Positions 55,891 to 64,000 of a stretch of 64,000 bases of DNA are shown here, piece after piece (the first letter of the stretch is position 1; each line of letters starts with the position of its first letter). The notes beneath the pieces were generated by a model. It was given only the letters and a program-made list of their open reading frames with translations, was not told where the DNA came from and did not search any database. The DNA is taken from assembly GCA_002101905.1 (NCBI GenBank), contig LQPU01000015.1, positions 62,001 through 126,000 of the forward strand. Reading direction: 5' to 3'. The DNA comes from Mycobacterium shimoidei (GTDB taxonomy: Bacteria > Actinomycetota > Actinomycetes > Mycobacteriales > Mycobacteriaceae). The translations under genes and the position numbers were made by a program.

Positions 55891-55947
55891 CCCGATCTGA
55901 TCGGGTTCTGTGCTCCTGCTTGCGTGAACCGGTGCGGATAGCCGCAC
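55891..55947 (+). promoter_or_regulatory. Two hairpins between M-box and short ORF (expression platform candidates)
   Basis: CCCGAT-CTG-ATCGGG at 55891-55905 and GTGCGG-ATAG-CCGCAC at 55932-55947. Neither has a U-run, so simple intrinsic termination is unlikely. The second hairpin ends 13 nt before the AAGGAGGTGAG of the short ORF. Confidence 0.5.
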
Positions 55948-55977
55948 GCGACGTAGCCGTAAGGAGGTGAGGGACGC

Positions 55978-56058
55978 ATGAGTTCTAGTGACAGTCCGGG
56001 TCGATATCCGAACTTGCTTTCGTCCCGATCCGGCCTTCGGCACGGCGCTCGCGGCTGA
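55978..56058 (+). CDS. Short upstream ORF (26 codons) between M-box and Rv1535-like gene
   Basis: AAGGAGGTGAG (55961-55971) is the best Shine-Dalgarno in the window and lies 7 nt before ATG 55978. The frame reads MSSSDSPGRYPNLLSSRSGL and stops after 26 codons. It is too short for a domain and no similar peptide is known to me. The strength of the ribosome site and its position after a riboswitch point to a translated leader peptide or a uORF that controls Rho access to the transcript before the main gene. Confidence 0.55.
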   Translation: MSSSDSPGRYPNLLSSRSGLRHGARG

Positions 56059-56143
56059 GCCTGAGCGACTGCCTCCGGGTGCGGTTTCGGACGAAAGAGC
56101 CGAAACGTGTTATCCCTCTTCGATTTTCGCCTAGGAGGCCATC

Positions 56144-56371
56144 ATGACCGCTGCACTGTACGACGAAGTGGCAACGGCAGGACCGACCCTGACGCTGGTA
56201 CCTGCCGCGGAGCCGACCGCCCAGCCGACGGCCGAGCAGAGCCCCCGGCGGATCAACCGGCCCTTCGGAAGCGACCCGCTGGTCGACGGGGCCGCCCGGC
56301 TGTTGTCTTTCCCGCTGCGTCAGCTCTACGCCGCGCTTTGGCGTGCCGGAGTCCTGGACGTCAGCGCCTGA
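56144..56371 (+). CDS. Rv1535-like small protein
   Basis: 75 residues, TAGGAGG 6 nt before the ATG. N-terminal half is Pro/Ala/Thr-rich; the C-terminal half (NRPFGSDPLVDGAARLLSFPLRQLYAALWRAGVLDVSA) has an amphipathic-to-hydrophobic helix. Size (Rv1535 is about 78 aa), the M-box upstream and ileS downstream identify it as the counterpart of Rv1535, a protein of unknown function expected to be made under Mg2+ limitation. A GTTTCGG-CCGAAAC hairpin (56084-56106) precedes it. Confidence 0.82.
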   Translation: MTAALYDEVATAGPTLTLVPAAEPTAQPTAEQSPRRINRPFGSDPLVDGAARLLSFPLRQLYAALWRAGVLDVSA

Positions 56372-56540
56372 CTTTGTCGTCCCCCTCGGCATACGGGGAT
56401 CCGTGGCCATAGCCCGAAGGTGTTGGTGTCCTTCGGTATCGCCCTCACGAACCGGCGCGTCGGTCGTTACGGTGACCACGTCGCATCCACGGGGGGCCTG
56501 CCCAGGGCCCGGAGTCTAGAGGGATCGTGGAGCGACGCAG

Positions 56541-56546
56541 TAGCGT
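56541..56546 (+). promoter_or_regulatory. Predicted -10 (TAGCGT), leaderless start of the ACT-domain gene
   Basis: TANNNT hexamer ending 6 nt before ATG 56553, with no Shine-Dalgarno. Confidence 0.5.
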
Positions 56547-56552
56547 TTACCC

Positions 56553-56927
56553 ATGGCGACCGACCTGACGCTGTACCTCGACGATGACCCGGGCGAACTT
56601 GCCCGGGTCGGCGACCTGCTCGGTAAGGCCGGGGTCAACATCGCTGGTCTGTGTGCCGTCACCAGCGGCGGCGGCCGCGCCAAGGTTCATATTTTGGTGC
56701 AGGACGCGACCCCCGCGTTCGAAGCGCTGCACGGCGGGGGGATCGAAATCGCTGAGGAGCAAGAGGTGATCGTGCTTGACGTGGAAGACCGCCCCGGTGC
56801 GCTCGGCGAGGTCGTCCACAAGTTGGGCGCCGCCAACGTCAACCTGGAGACCGTGTACCTCGCGACCAACACCCGGCTGGTACTGGCCGCCGACAGCCTC
56901 GCTCAAGCTAAGGCTGCGCTGGGCTGA
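56553..56927 (+). CDS. Tandem ACT-domain protein
   Basis: 124 residues made of two ACT folds: LTLYLDDDPGELARVGDLLGKAGVNIAG (1-65) and VIVLDVEDRPGALGEVVHKLGAANVNLE (70-124). The GELARV and GALGEV turns are where ACT domains bind amino acids. No catalytic domain is attached. Such free-standing ACT pairs usually act as small-molecule-sensing regulators. Its position just before the T-box and ileS makes a branched-chain amino acid the natural guess, without direct evidence. Confidence 0.85.
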   Translation: MATDLTLYLDDDPGELARVGDLLGKAGVNIAGLCAVTSGGGRAKVHILVQDATPAFEALHGGGIEIAEEQEVIVLDVEDRPGALGEVVHKLGAANVNLETVYLATNTRLVLAADSLAQAKAALG

Positions 56928-56949
56928 TCTCGATTTGCGCATGGCCCGT

Positions 56950-57150
56950 AGAATCGGTTCAGCGGCGTTGATCCGGCCATCACCGGGGAGCCTTCGGAAG
57001 AACAGCCGGCTTCGGTATCGGAGCAGCTCAGTAGAACCGAACGGGTTGGCCCGTCACAGCCTCATTGAGCGGTCGCGTGTATTCGCGGCAAGCGGGGTGG
57101 TACCGCGGCGCTCGCGCAGGAGTGCGACGTCGTCCCCGGCCTGATAGCTG
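56950..57150 (+). promoter_or_regulatory. Ultrashort stem I T-box upstream of ileS
   Basis: A CCGG-CCAUCA-CCGG hairpin at 56973-56986 displays the isoleucine codon AUC (56979-56981) in its loop, followed by GGGGAGCCUUCGGAAGAAC. Further on is the T-box consensus GGGGUGGUACCGCGG (57094-57108), whose UGGU (57098-57101) can pair with the ACCA end of uncharged tRNA-Ile. This is the actinobacterial ileS type, known to work by freeing the ribosome site. The TGGAG (57155-57159) before the TTG start is the likely regulated site. Confidence 0.9.
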
Positions 57151-57168
57151 GCACATGGAGACGACGCG

Positions 57169-60100
57169 TTGACTTACCCGAAGTTGCCCGGCGGCGCCCC
57201 CGATTTCCCGGCGTTGGAAGGCGAGGTCCTCGATTACTGGGGCCGCGACGACACCTTTCGCGCCAGCATCGCCCGGCGCGCCGATGCCGAAGAATACGTG
57301 TTCTACGACGGGCCGCCGTTCGCCAACGGCCTGCCGCACTACGGCCACCTGCTGACTGGCTACGTCAAGGACATCGTGCCGCGGTATCGCACCATGCGCG
57401 GCTACAAGGTGGAGCGCCGGTTCGGCTGGGACACCCATGGTCTGCCCGCCGAACTCGAGGTCGAGCGCCAGCTCGGCATCACCGACAAGTCCCAGATCGA
57501 TGCCATGGGCATCGCCGCGTTCAACGAGGCCTGTCGCGAATCGGTATTGCGTTACACCGACGAATGGCAGGCCTATGTGACTCGCCAGGCCCGCTGGGTG
57601 GATTTCGACAACGACTACAAAACGCTCGATCTGTCCTACATGGAATCGGTGATCTGGGCGTTCAAGCAGTTGTGGGACAAGGGCTTGGCGTACGAGGGCT
57701 ACCGGGTGTTGCCGTACTGCTGGCGCGACGAGACGCCGCTGTCCAACCACGAGCTGCGGATGGACGACGACATCTACCAAAGCCGCCAGGACCCGGCGAT
57801 CACCGTCGGATTCCGGGTGCCGGACGGGGAGCTGGCCGGCGCGTACCTACTGGTGTGGACGACGACACCCTGGACGTTGCCGTCGAACCAGGCCGTCGCG
57901 GTCAACCCCGACGTCACCTACGTGCAGGTGCGTGCAGAGGATCGGCGCTACGTGTTGGCCGAGGCCCGGCTGGGGGCTTACGCACGCGAGCTGGGCGACG
58001 AGCCGGAGGTGCTCGGAACTTACCGCGGCGCCGATCTGCTGGGCCTGCGTTACCTGCCACCGTTCCCGTATTTCATGGACTCGCCCAACGCTTTTCAGGT
58101 GCTGGCCGGTGATTTCGTGACGACCGAGGACGGCACCGGGATCGTGCACATGGCACCGGCCTACGGTGAAGACGACAAGGACGCCGGGGACAAGGCTGGC
58201 ATCGTGCCGGTGACTCCCGTCGACTCCACGGGCCGTTTCGACGCCACCGTCCCGGACTACCAGGGCCAGCACGTCTTCGATGCCAACCCGCACATCGTGC
58301 GGGATCTGAAGAACGGGACCGGCCCCGCGGCAGCCAACGGAGCGGTGCTGGTTCGCCACGAAACCTACGAGCACCCGTACCCGCACTGTTGGCGCTGCCG
58401 CAATCCGTTGATCTATCGGGCGGTGTCGTCGTGGTTCGTCAAGGTCACCGAATTCCGGGACCGCATGGTCGAACTGAACCAGCAGATCACCTGGTATCCC
58501 GAACACGTCAAAGACGGACAGTTCGGCAACTGGTTGCGGGGTGCGCGTGACTGGTCGATTTCGCGAAACCGATACTGGGGCACCCCGATTCCGGTGTGGG
58601 TGTCCGACGACCCCGCGTACCCGCGGATCGACGTTTACGGTAGTCTCGACGAGCTCGAACGCGACTTCGGCATCCGCCCGGACAACCTGCACCGGCCCTA
58701 CATCGACGAGCTGACTCGGCCCAACCCGGACGACCCCACCGGCAAATCGATGATGCGCCGCATCCCGGACGTGTTCGACGTGTGGTTCGACTCCGGGTCG
58801 ATGCCGTACGCGCAGGTGCACTACCCGTTCGAGAATGCGGATTGGTTCGAAACCCATTATCCCGGTGACTTCATCGTCGAATACATCGGTCAGACCCGCG
58901 GCTGGTTTTACACCCTGCACGTGCTGGCCACCGCGCTGTTCGATCGCCCTGCGTTCAAAACCTGTGTGGCACATGGGATTGTGTTGGGTAGCGACGGACA
59001 GAAGATGAGCAAGTCGCTGCGCAACTACCCGGACGTGTCGGAGGTCTTCGATCGCGACGGCTCCGACGCCATGCGCTGGTTCTTGATGGCCTCGCCGATC
59101 CTGCGCGGCGGCAACCTGATCGTCACCGAGCCCGGGATCCGCGAGGGGGTCCGGCAGGTGATGCTGCCGTTCTGGAACGCCTACAGCTTCCTGGCTTTGT
59201 ATGCGCCGAAAGTCGGTACCTGGCGCGTCGATTCACCGCATCTGCTGGATCGCTACATCCTGGCCAAGCTGGCCGCACTGCGCGACGACCTCACCGCCGC
59301 GATGGACGTCTGCGACATCTCCGGTGCCTGCGACGAGTTACGCCAGTTCACCGACGCGCTGACCAACTGGTACGTGCGGCGCTCCCGGCAACGGTTCTGG
59401 GAAGAAGATGTCGATGCGATCGACACTTTGCACACCGTGCTGGAGGTGACAGCCCGGCTGGCCGCGCCGCTGCTGCCGCTGACGACCGAGATCATCTGGC
59501 GCGGCGTCACCGGCGAGCGCTCAGTGCATCTGACCGACTGGCCGGCGGACGGCGACGTGCCCGGCGACGCCGACCTGGTGGCCGCGATGGATCAGGTCCG
59601 TGCGGTGTGCTCGGCGGCGTCGTCGCTGCGCAAGGCCAAGAAGCTGCGTGTGCGCCTACCGCTGCCGAAACTGACTGTGGCCGTGCAAGATCCGCAGCGG
59701 CTCGCGCCGTTCACCGACCTGATTGCCGACGAGCTCAACGTCAAAAGCGTCGAGCTCACCGACGACATCGCCGGCTATGGGCGCTTCGAGCTCACCGTCA
59801 ACGCTCGCGTCGCGGGACCCCGGCTGGGCAAGGACGTGCAGGCGGCCATCAAAGCGGTGAAAGCCGGCGAGGGCGTCGTCAACGACGACGGCACCCTCAC
59901 GGCGGGGCCCGCCGTTCTGCAGCCGGACGAGTACAGCTCGCGGCTGGTGGCCGCCGACCCGGAATACACCGCCGCGCTGCCCGACGACGCGGGTCTGGTG
60001 GTGCTCGACGCCACGGTGACACCCGAGCTGGAAGCCGAGGGCTGGGCTAAAGACCGCATCCGCGAGCTGCAGGAGCTGCGCAAATCGGTCGGGCTGGACG

Positions 60101-60273
60101 TCTCCGATCGCATCAGCGTGGTGATGTCCGTGCCCGAGCAGTACCAGCCTTGGGCGGTGACTCACCGCGACCTGATCGCCGGTGAAATCCTGGCCACCAG
60201 CTTCGAATTCGGTGAGCCGCCGGAGGCTGTGGAAATTGGTGACGGCGTCCGGGTGGCCATCGCTAAGGTTTGA
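57169..60273 (+). CDS. ileS: Isoleucyl-tRNA synthetase
   Basis: 1034 residues (M. tuberculosis IleS is about 1041). Class I signature HYGH at 57-60, KMSKS beginning at Lys612, the editing (CP1) domain between them with [12 protein letters not shown], and an anticodon-binding C-terminal region. The TTG start has TGGAG 9 nt upstream, the site governed by the T-box. Charges tRNA-Ile and edits Val-tRNA-Ile in the cytoplasm. Essential; no oddities seen. The palindromic repeat begins immediately after its stop. Confidence 0.98.
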   Translation: MTYPKLPGGAPDFPALEGEVLDYWGRDDTFRASIARRADAEEYVFYDGPPFANGLPHYGHLLTGYVKDIVPRYRTMRGYKVERRFGWDTHGLPAELEVERQLGITDKSQIDAMGIAAFNEACRESVLRYTDEWQAYVTRQARWVDFDNDYKTLDLSYMESVIWAFKQLWDKGLAYEGYRVLPYCWRDETPLSNHELRMDDDIYQSRQDPAITVGFRVPDGELAGAYLLVWTTTPWTLPSNQAVAVNPDVTYVQVRAEDRRYVLAEARLGAYARELGDEPEVLGTYRGADLLGLRYLPPFPYFMDSPNAFQVLAGDFVTTEDGTGIVHMAPAYGEDDKDAGDKAGIVPVTPVDSTGRFDATVPDYQGQHVFDANPHIVRDLKNGTGPAAANGAVLVRHETYEHPYPHCWRCRNPLIYRAVSSWFVKVTEFRDRMVELNQQITWYPEHVKDGQFGNWLRGARDWSISRNRYWGTPIPVWVSDDPAYPRIDVYGSLDELERDFGIRPDNLHRPYIDELTRPNPDDPTGKSMMRRIPDVFDVWFDSGSMPYAQVHYPFENADWFETHYPGDFIVEYIGQTRGWFYTLHVLATALFDRPAFKTCVAHGIVLGSDGQKMSKSLRNYPDVSEVFDRDGSDAMRWFLMASPILRGGNLIVTEPGIREGVRQVMLPFWNAYSFLALYAPKVGTWRVDSPHLLDRYILAKLAALRDDLTAAMDVCDISGACDELRQFTDALTNWYVRRSRQRFWEEDVDAIDTLHTVLEVTARLAAPLLPLTTEIIWRGVTGERSVHLTDWPADGDVPGDADLVAAMDQVRAVCSAASSLRKAKKLRVRLPLPKLTVAVQDPQRLAPFTDLIADELNVKSVELTDDIAGYGRFELTVNARVAGPRLGKDVQAAIKAVKAGEGVVNDDGTLTAGPAVLQPDEYSSRLVAADPEYTAALPDDAGLVVLDATVTPELEAEGWAKDRIRELQELRKSVGLDVSDRISVVMSVPEQYQPWAVTHRDLIAGEILATSFEFGEPPEAVEIGDGVRVAIAKV

Positions 60274-60336
60274 CCGCGAAAGTGCGTTCCACGACGTATT
60301 TCTCGAGTAGCACCGTCGACAGTTGCACTTTCGCGG
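60274..60336. repeat. 63-bp imperfect palindrome, copy 1
   Basis: Begins CCGCGAAAGTGC and ends GCACTTTCGCGG (12-bp perfect inverted ends), with TATTTCTCGAGTAGCACCG in the middle. It starts right after the ileS stop. Read on the + strand in one frame it encodes RESAFHDVFLE-stop, which resembles the end of the DUF559 protein at copy 2. Confidence 0.9.
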
Positions 60337-60354
60337 TCAGGGGGTGTCGGGGTC

Positions 60355-61212
60355 TTGGAGTCGCCGTTCCTCGGCACCGAAGCTCTGAGTGCCGGCATAC
60401 TCACTGAACGCGAGCTGCGGCGATCGTGCGCACGTATCTACCGCAACGTCTATCAGCGCCGCGGCGCTGAGTTCACCGCGAAAGACCGGGCGCTCGCCGC
60501 GTGGCTTTGGTCGGGCAAGGAAGCCGTCGTTGCGGGTAACTCAGCGGCTGCGCTGCTCGGCGCGAAGTGGGTGGATCCGCATGCTCCCGCCGAACTCATC
60601 TCCAATCGCAGACGACCGCCGCCGTTGATCATCACTCGCAATGAGACGTTGCTGGCCGGCGAGACCACGATGGCGGCCGGTGTGCCGGTGACGTCGCCTG
60701 CCCGCACCGCGTTCGACCTCGGCCGTCGGCGCGGCTTGACGACTGCCGTTATTCGCATTGACGCGCTGATGCAGGCGACCGACGTGACGGTCGACGATGT
60801 TGCGCCGCTGATTGATGCGCACCGCGGCGCACGCGGCATGAAGCAGCTGCGACGGGTCCTTCCCTTGGTCGATGCAGGGGCGGAATCGCCGCAGGAGACC
60901 CGGACCAGACTGGTATTGATCGAAGGGGGATTGCCGAGACCCCAGACCCAGATCGTCGTGGGCAGATACCGCATCGACATGGGCTGGGAGCAGTGGCTTG
61001 TCGGTGTCGAATATGACGGCCCCCAACACTGGACCGACCCGGGCATCCGCGCCGCAGACATCGAGCGCACCGCCGAGCTGCAGCGCCGGGGTTGGATCCT
61101 GATCAGGGTGAGCTCAGATCTGCTGCGCTATCGGCCACACGTCGTCGTCGCACGGGCCCGCGAGGCCATCCACCGCCGCGAAAGTGCAACTACCGACGTA
61201 TTTCTCGAGTAA
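60355..61212 (+). CDS. DUF559/AbiEi-type protein with Vsr-like endonuclease fold
   Basis: 285 residues from TTG 60355; GGGTGTCGGGG upstream is a poor ribosome site, so the start is uncertain. N-terminal part resembles the AbiEi-type winged-helix/antitoxin region (LTERELRRSCARIYRNVYQRRG). The C-terminal part has the Vsr/DUF559 endonuclease-like core: VGRYRIDMGWEQWLVGVEYDGPQHW and WILIRVSSDLL. The last 12 residues are encoded by the left half of palindrome copy 2. Similar genes are scattered in mycobacterial genomes; their function is unknown to me. It lies between two copies of the palindrome, like a mobile cassette. Confidence 0.8.
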   Translation: MESPFLGTEALSAGILTERELRRSCARIYRNVYQRRGAEFTAKDRALAAWLWSGKEAVVAGNSAAALLGAKWVDPHAPAELISNRRRPPPLIITRNETLLAGETTMAAGVPVTSPARTAFDLGRRRGLTTAVIRIDALMQATDVTVDDVAPLIDAHRGARGMKQLRRVLPLVDAGAESPQETRTRLVLIEGGLPRPQTQIVVGRYRIDMGWEQWLVGVEYDGPQHWTDPGIRAADIERTAELQRRGWILIRVSSDLLRYRPHVVVARAREAIHRRESATTDVFLE

Positions 61213-61238
61213 CACCGTCGGCAGTTGCACTTTCGCGG
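61176..61238. repeat. 63-bp imperfect palindrome, copy 2
   Basis: Same length and ends as copy 1 and direct orientation; longer perfect arms here (CCGCGAAAGTGCAACT with AGTTGCACTTTCGCGG after a gap). Differs from copy 1 mainly in the left-hand 6 bases after GTGC. The DUF559 stop codon TAA (61210-61212) lies inside it; copy 1 has TAG at the matching place. Confidence 0.9.
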
Positions 61239-61241
61239 GGT

Positions 61242-61811
61242 TTAAGCGGCCTTGACCGCGCGCCAGCGCAGCCTTCGGCTGTTGGCCTTGACGTCCACGT
61301 CGGTAAATCCGGTATTGCGCAGCCGGTCCGGCAGTGTGTCCGGTGACACCGGGTTGCAGGTGTCGCGGAAATGCAAGATCGAGAACAGGGTTGACGCCAC
61401 GCTGTCGCTGCCCGCGAAGACGCCGCCCGGTCGCAGCACCCGAAATGCCTCGGTGAACAACTGATCCTGCAGCGCCGGCGTCGGAACATGGTGCAGCATA
61501 GTGAAACACACCACGGAGCTGAACTCTTCGTCCGGCAAGCCGGTGGCGGTGCCGTCGCCCTGGATGATCCGGGCCCTGTCGCCGTAGCGCGCCTGCAGCC
61601 GGGCCGCCATCGGCGGGTCGATCTCCACGGCGGTGTAGTGCGGCGCCTTGTCGATCAGCACCCGAATGTTGGCGCCGTAGCCGGGCCCGATTTCCAACAC
61701 GTTGTCGCCGAGGTCGACGTCGCGGAGAACCCACGGCAACAGTCCGTCCTCGACGGCTTTGAAGTAGCGGTTCGAGCTGCAACACAACCGGTGACACAAA
61801 TTCATCGCCAT
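61242..61811 (-). CDS. Class I SAM-dependent methyltransferase
   Basis: 189 residues. Motif [16 protein letters not shown] at about 39-53, acidic residue in [10 protein letters not shown], a [19 protein letters not shown] motif II block and the [25 protein letters not shown] block typical of Methyltransf_11 enzymes. A TAGGGT hexamer lies 9 nt before the ATG. It is divergent from dinX and convergent with the DUF559 gene. Substrate unknown. Confidence 0.85.
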   Translation of the reverse strand: MAMNLCHRLCCSSNRYFKAVEDGLLPWVLRDVDLGDNVLEIGPGYGANIRVLIDKAPHYTAVEIDPPMAARLQARYGDRARIIQGDGTATGLPDEEFSSVVCFTMLHHVPTPALQDQLFTEAFRVLRPGGVFAGSDSVASTLFSILHFRDTCNPVSPDTLPDRLRNTGFTDVDVKANSRRLRWRAVKAA

Positions 61812-61840
61812 GGATTGCTCACCCTAGCGCAATAGCATCG

Positions 61841-63238
61841 TTGGTTGTGGACTCCCGGTGGGTGCTGCACCTGGACATGGACGCGTTCTTCGCGTCCGTC
61901 GAGCAGCTCACCCGGCCCACTCTGCGGGGTCGGCCGGTGCTGGTCGGTGGGCTGGGTGGTCGCGGCGTGGTGGCCGGCGCCAGTTATGAGTCGCGGGTTT
62001 TCGGCGCCCGCTCGGCGATGCCGATGCACCAGGCGCGCCGGCTGGTCGGGATCCACGCGGTGGTGCTGCCGCCGCGCGGTCTGGTCTACGGCGTGGCCAG
62101 CCGCCGGGTCTTCGACACCGTGCGCAGCATGGTGCCCGTCGTCGAACAGCTCTCCTTCGACGAGGCATTCGGGGAACCGCCCGAACTCGTCGGGGCCTCG
62201 GCCGCCGACGTCGAGCTGTTCTGCGAGGACTTGCGGCGACGGGTGCGTGACGAGACCGGGCTGGTCGCCTCCGTCGGCGCCGGGTCGGGCAAGCAGATCG
62301 CCAAGATCGCATCCGGTTTGGCCAAACCTGACGGCATTCGGGTGATCCGGCGCGCCGAGGAAACCCCGCTGCTCAGTGGCCTGCCGGTGCGACGGCTGTG
62401 GGGGATAGGGCCAGTCGCCGAGGAGAAGCTGCATCGGCTCGGCATCGAGACCATCGGGCAGCTGGCGGCGTTGGACGAGACCGAGGTGGCCAGCATCCTG
62501 GGCGCCACCATCGGTCCGGCGCTGCACCGGCTGGCCCGTGGCATCGATGACCGTCCGGTCGCCGAGCGGGCCGAAGCCAAACAGATCAGCGCCGAATCCA
62601 CGTTCGCCGTTGACTTGACCACGCTCGAGGAATTGCAGGAAGCGATCGGCCCGATCGCCGAACACGCACACCGGCGGTTGTCGCGAGATGGCCGCGGCGC
62701 GCGCACGGTGACGGTGAAGCTGAAGAAATCCGACATGAGCACGCTGACCCGGTCGGCCACCTTGCCGTATGCCACCGCCGACCCCGCCGCGCTGGTCGCC
62801 GTAGCCCGGCGACTACTGCTGGATCCGCGACAGATCGGACCGATTCGCCTACTGGGCGTGGGCTTCTCGGGGCTGAGCGACGTGCGTCAGGAGTCGTTGT
62901 TCCCCGATCTGGACTTGTCCACGCCGACGGCGGAAACCGATCACTCGGCCGGTGCGTCGGCTCAGCCCGTGACAGCGTGGCGGGTCGGCGACGATGTCGT
63001 GCACCGCGACTTCGGGCATGGCTGGGTTCAGGGCGCAGGCCACGGTGTGGTGACCGTGCGGTTCGAGACCCGCGGCACCGGTCCGGGCCCGGCGCGGACG
63101 TTCCTGTCGGAGGGTCCTTCGGATACCGACGTCATCACCGCCGCCAATCCCGTCGACAGCCTGGACTGGCCCGATTATGTCGCCGCGCTGCAGGCCGGCG
63201 AATCAGAGCAGACGGTCGACGACGTCGCGCACCGGTAG
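61841..63238 (+). CDS. dinX: DNA polymerase IV (Y-family)
   Basis: 465 residues (Rv1537 DinX is about 463). Catalytic carboxylates in [14 protein letters not shown] and SFDEAF, helix-hairpin-helix region around [23 protein letters not shown], and little-finger domain to about residue 350, then an extra 110-residue tail. TTG 61841 and GTG 61847 are both possible starts; the latter begins two residues later. Error-prone polymerase for lesion bypass. I see no beta-clamp QLSLF-like motif with certainty; ESLFPDLDL near residue 350 is a candidate. Overlaps the ansA end by 36 bp, convergent. Confidence 0.95.
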   Translation: MVVDSRWVLHLDMDAFFASVEQLTRPTLRGRPVLVGGLGGRGVVAGASYESRVFGARSAMPMHQARRLVGIHAVVLPPRGLVYGVASRRVFDTVRSMVPVVEQLSFDEAFGEPPELVGASAADVELFCEDLRRRVRDETGLVASVGAGSGKQIAKIASGLAKPDGIRVIRRAEETPLLSGLPVRRLWGIGPVAEEKLHRLGIETIGQLAALDETEVASILGATIGPALHRLARGIDDRPVAERAEAKQISAESTFAVDLTTLEELQEAIGPIAEHAHRRLSRDGRGARTVTVKLKKSDMSTLTRSATLPYATADPAALVAVARRLLLDPRQIGPIRLLGVGFSGLSDVRQESLFPDLDLSTPTAETDHSAGASAQPVTAWRVGDDVVHRDFGHGWVQGAGHGVVTVRFETRGTGPGPARTFLSEGPSDTDVITAANPVDSLDWPDYVAALQAGESEQTVDDVAHR

Positions 63239-64000
63239 CCCCGCCGCCAGCGCCGCCATCACCAGCAGGCGCACCTGACTCGACGGCAGCTGCGAAACCA
63301 TGTGCGCTCCCGCGTCGACCAGATCACGGCCCGGGCCGTATCCCGGGCTGACACGGGCGCCGGCGACCCGGCTGGAAACCGCGACCACGACACCGTCGGC
63401 GCAGTGGCGGCGCACCGCGTCGATCATCGCCGCGCCGGCGTTGCCCGAACCCAACGCCTCCAGCACGATGCCGCGGGCGCCGGCATCCACGCAGGCATCC
63501 ATGGCCACCGCGTCGCTTCCCACATATGCCGAGACGATGTCGACGCGCGGCGCGTTCGCGGCGCTGAACTCGCCCAGATAAGGCCGGGACTTCGGTTGGG
63601 TGATCCCGGTGGCGACCGTGCCGAGCACCCGGCCGGTGAACCCCTCCTTGGTCGCCACCTTGCGCAGGCCCAGCGGGGCCAGCAGCCGTCCGCCGAAGCA
63701 CACCAGCACACCTTGGTCGCCGACCTCGGGGCGGGCGGCTACCGCGAGCGCGTCACGCAGATTGGCCGGCCCGTCGGGGTCGGGGGCGTCGGCGCTGCGC
63801 AACGCCCCGGTGAGCAGCACCGGAGGCACACCGCGGTAGGTGAGGTCGAGCCACAGCGCTGTTTCCTCGAGGGTGTCGGTGCCATGCGTGACGACCACTC
63901 CCGCGGCGCTGCGCTCGGCGGCGGCGCGGATCGCAGCCCCGATGACATCCCAATCGGCGGGCGTCAGCTGCGAGCTGTCGGCGGCGAGCGCATCGACGAC
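63203..64000 (-). CDS. ansA: L-asparaginase, 3' part (start beyond window edge)
   Basis: The frame is open to the right edge (265 codons seen). The substrate loop [15 protein letters not shown] near the edge is the asparaginase T-x-K-region signature; [21 protein letters not shown] and [19 protein letters not shown] follow as in bacterial type I enzymes. Hydrolyses asparagine to aspartate and ammonia. Position beside dinX matches Rv1538c. The N-terminal catalytic Thr is outside the window. Confidence 0.95.
   Translation of the reverse strand, partial: VVDALAADSSQLTPADWDVIGAAIRAAAERSAAGVVVTHGTDTLEETALWLDLTYRGVPPVLLTGALRSADAPDPDGPANLRDALAVAARPEVGDQGVLVCFGGRLLAPLGLRKVATKEGFTGRVLGTVATGITQPKSRPYLGEFSAANAPRVDIVSAYVGSDAVAMDACVDAGARGIVLEALGSGNAGAAMIDAVRRHCADGVVVAVSSRVAGARVSPGYGPGRDLVDAGAHMVSQLPSSQVRLLVMAALAAGLPVRDVVDRLL

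Noticed and set aside
1..64000. CRISPR arrays, tRNA or rRNA genes, insertion sequences, phage attachment sites
   Set aside because: Looked for and not seen; no transposase or integrase motif and no tRNA-like cloverleaf recognised by eye.

Overview
The window is high-GC DNA from a mycobacterium, most likely a non-tuberculous species; I cannot name it. Two things place it. First, its right end keeps the gene order of M. tuberculosis Rv1535 - ileS - dinX - ansA, including the M-box Mg2+ leader before the Rv1535-like gene and an ultrashort T-box before ileS. Second, the families present are typical of mycobacteria: Pps-type polyketide synthases, PapA5, MmpL, Rv2952-type methyltransferases, a PE-PPE-domain protein and an EspC-like type VII substrate.

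Region 1 (1-23.1 kb, + strand) is a head-to-tail run of five type I polyketide synthase genes (the first cut by the window edge) followed by a PapA5-like acyltransferase. Stop and start codons overlap or nearly touch at each junction. The genes resemble the phthiocerol synthases PpsA-E but are reshuffled: a PpsB-type end; a PpsA-type enzyme (ACP-KS-AT-KR-ACP); a PpsC-type head fused to a PpsD-type middle with a PpsB-type tail and a dehydratase that has lost both catalytic residues; a PpsB-type head fused to a PpsD-type body; and a PpsE-type terminal enzyme. Two AT domains share an exactly repeated 813-bp block. The likely product is a phthiocerol-like, methyl-branched, hydroxylated lipid alcohol that is acylated by the PapA5-like enzyme. 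It should differ from classical DIM/PGL.

Region 2 (23.1-31.9 kb) holds a carboxyl-methyltransferase-family protein, a flavodoxin-DUF2505-nitroreductase operon, two large secreted paralogues with conserved Cys pairs plus a collapsed third copy, a short-chain dehydrogenase and an alpha/beta hydrolase.

Region 3 (31.9-52.7 kb) looks like a lipid-tailoring and export island. It has four Rv2952-like O-methyltransferases, three P450s (two in a duplicated P450-methyltransferase cassette), an AurF-like diiron oxygenase, a secreted PE-PPE-domain hydrolase/acyltransferase, a Baeyer-Villiger-type monooxygenase, an MmpL transporter with what looks like an mmpS relic, a second carboxyl-methyltransferase-family gene, an FAD oxidoreductase, an S15/CocE hydrolase and an AhpD-like protein. 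All six methyltransferase genes carry a -10 hexamer 6-7 nt before the chosen start codon, so they are predicted to be leaderless. No transcription regulator was seen anywhere in the window.

Region 4 (52.7-55.3 kb) is a candidate type VII secretion effector module on the - strand: an EspC-like protein, a WxG protein with a glycine-rich hydrophobic C-terminus, and a translationally coupled membrane protein that could be its immunity protein.

Region 5 (55.3-64 kb) is conserved chromosome: M-box riboswitch with a short upstream ORF, Rv1535-like gene, tandem-ACT protein, T-box, ileS, a DUF559 protein bracketed by two copies of a 63-bp palindrome, a small methyltransferase, dinX and the 3' part of ansA.
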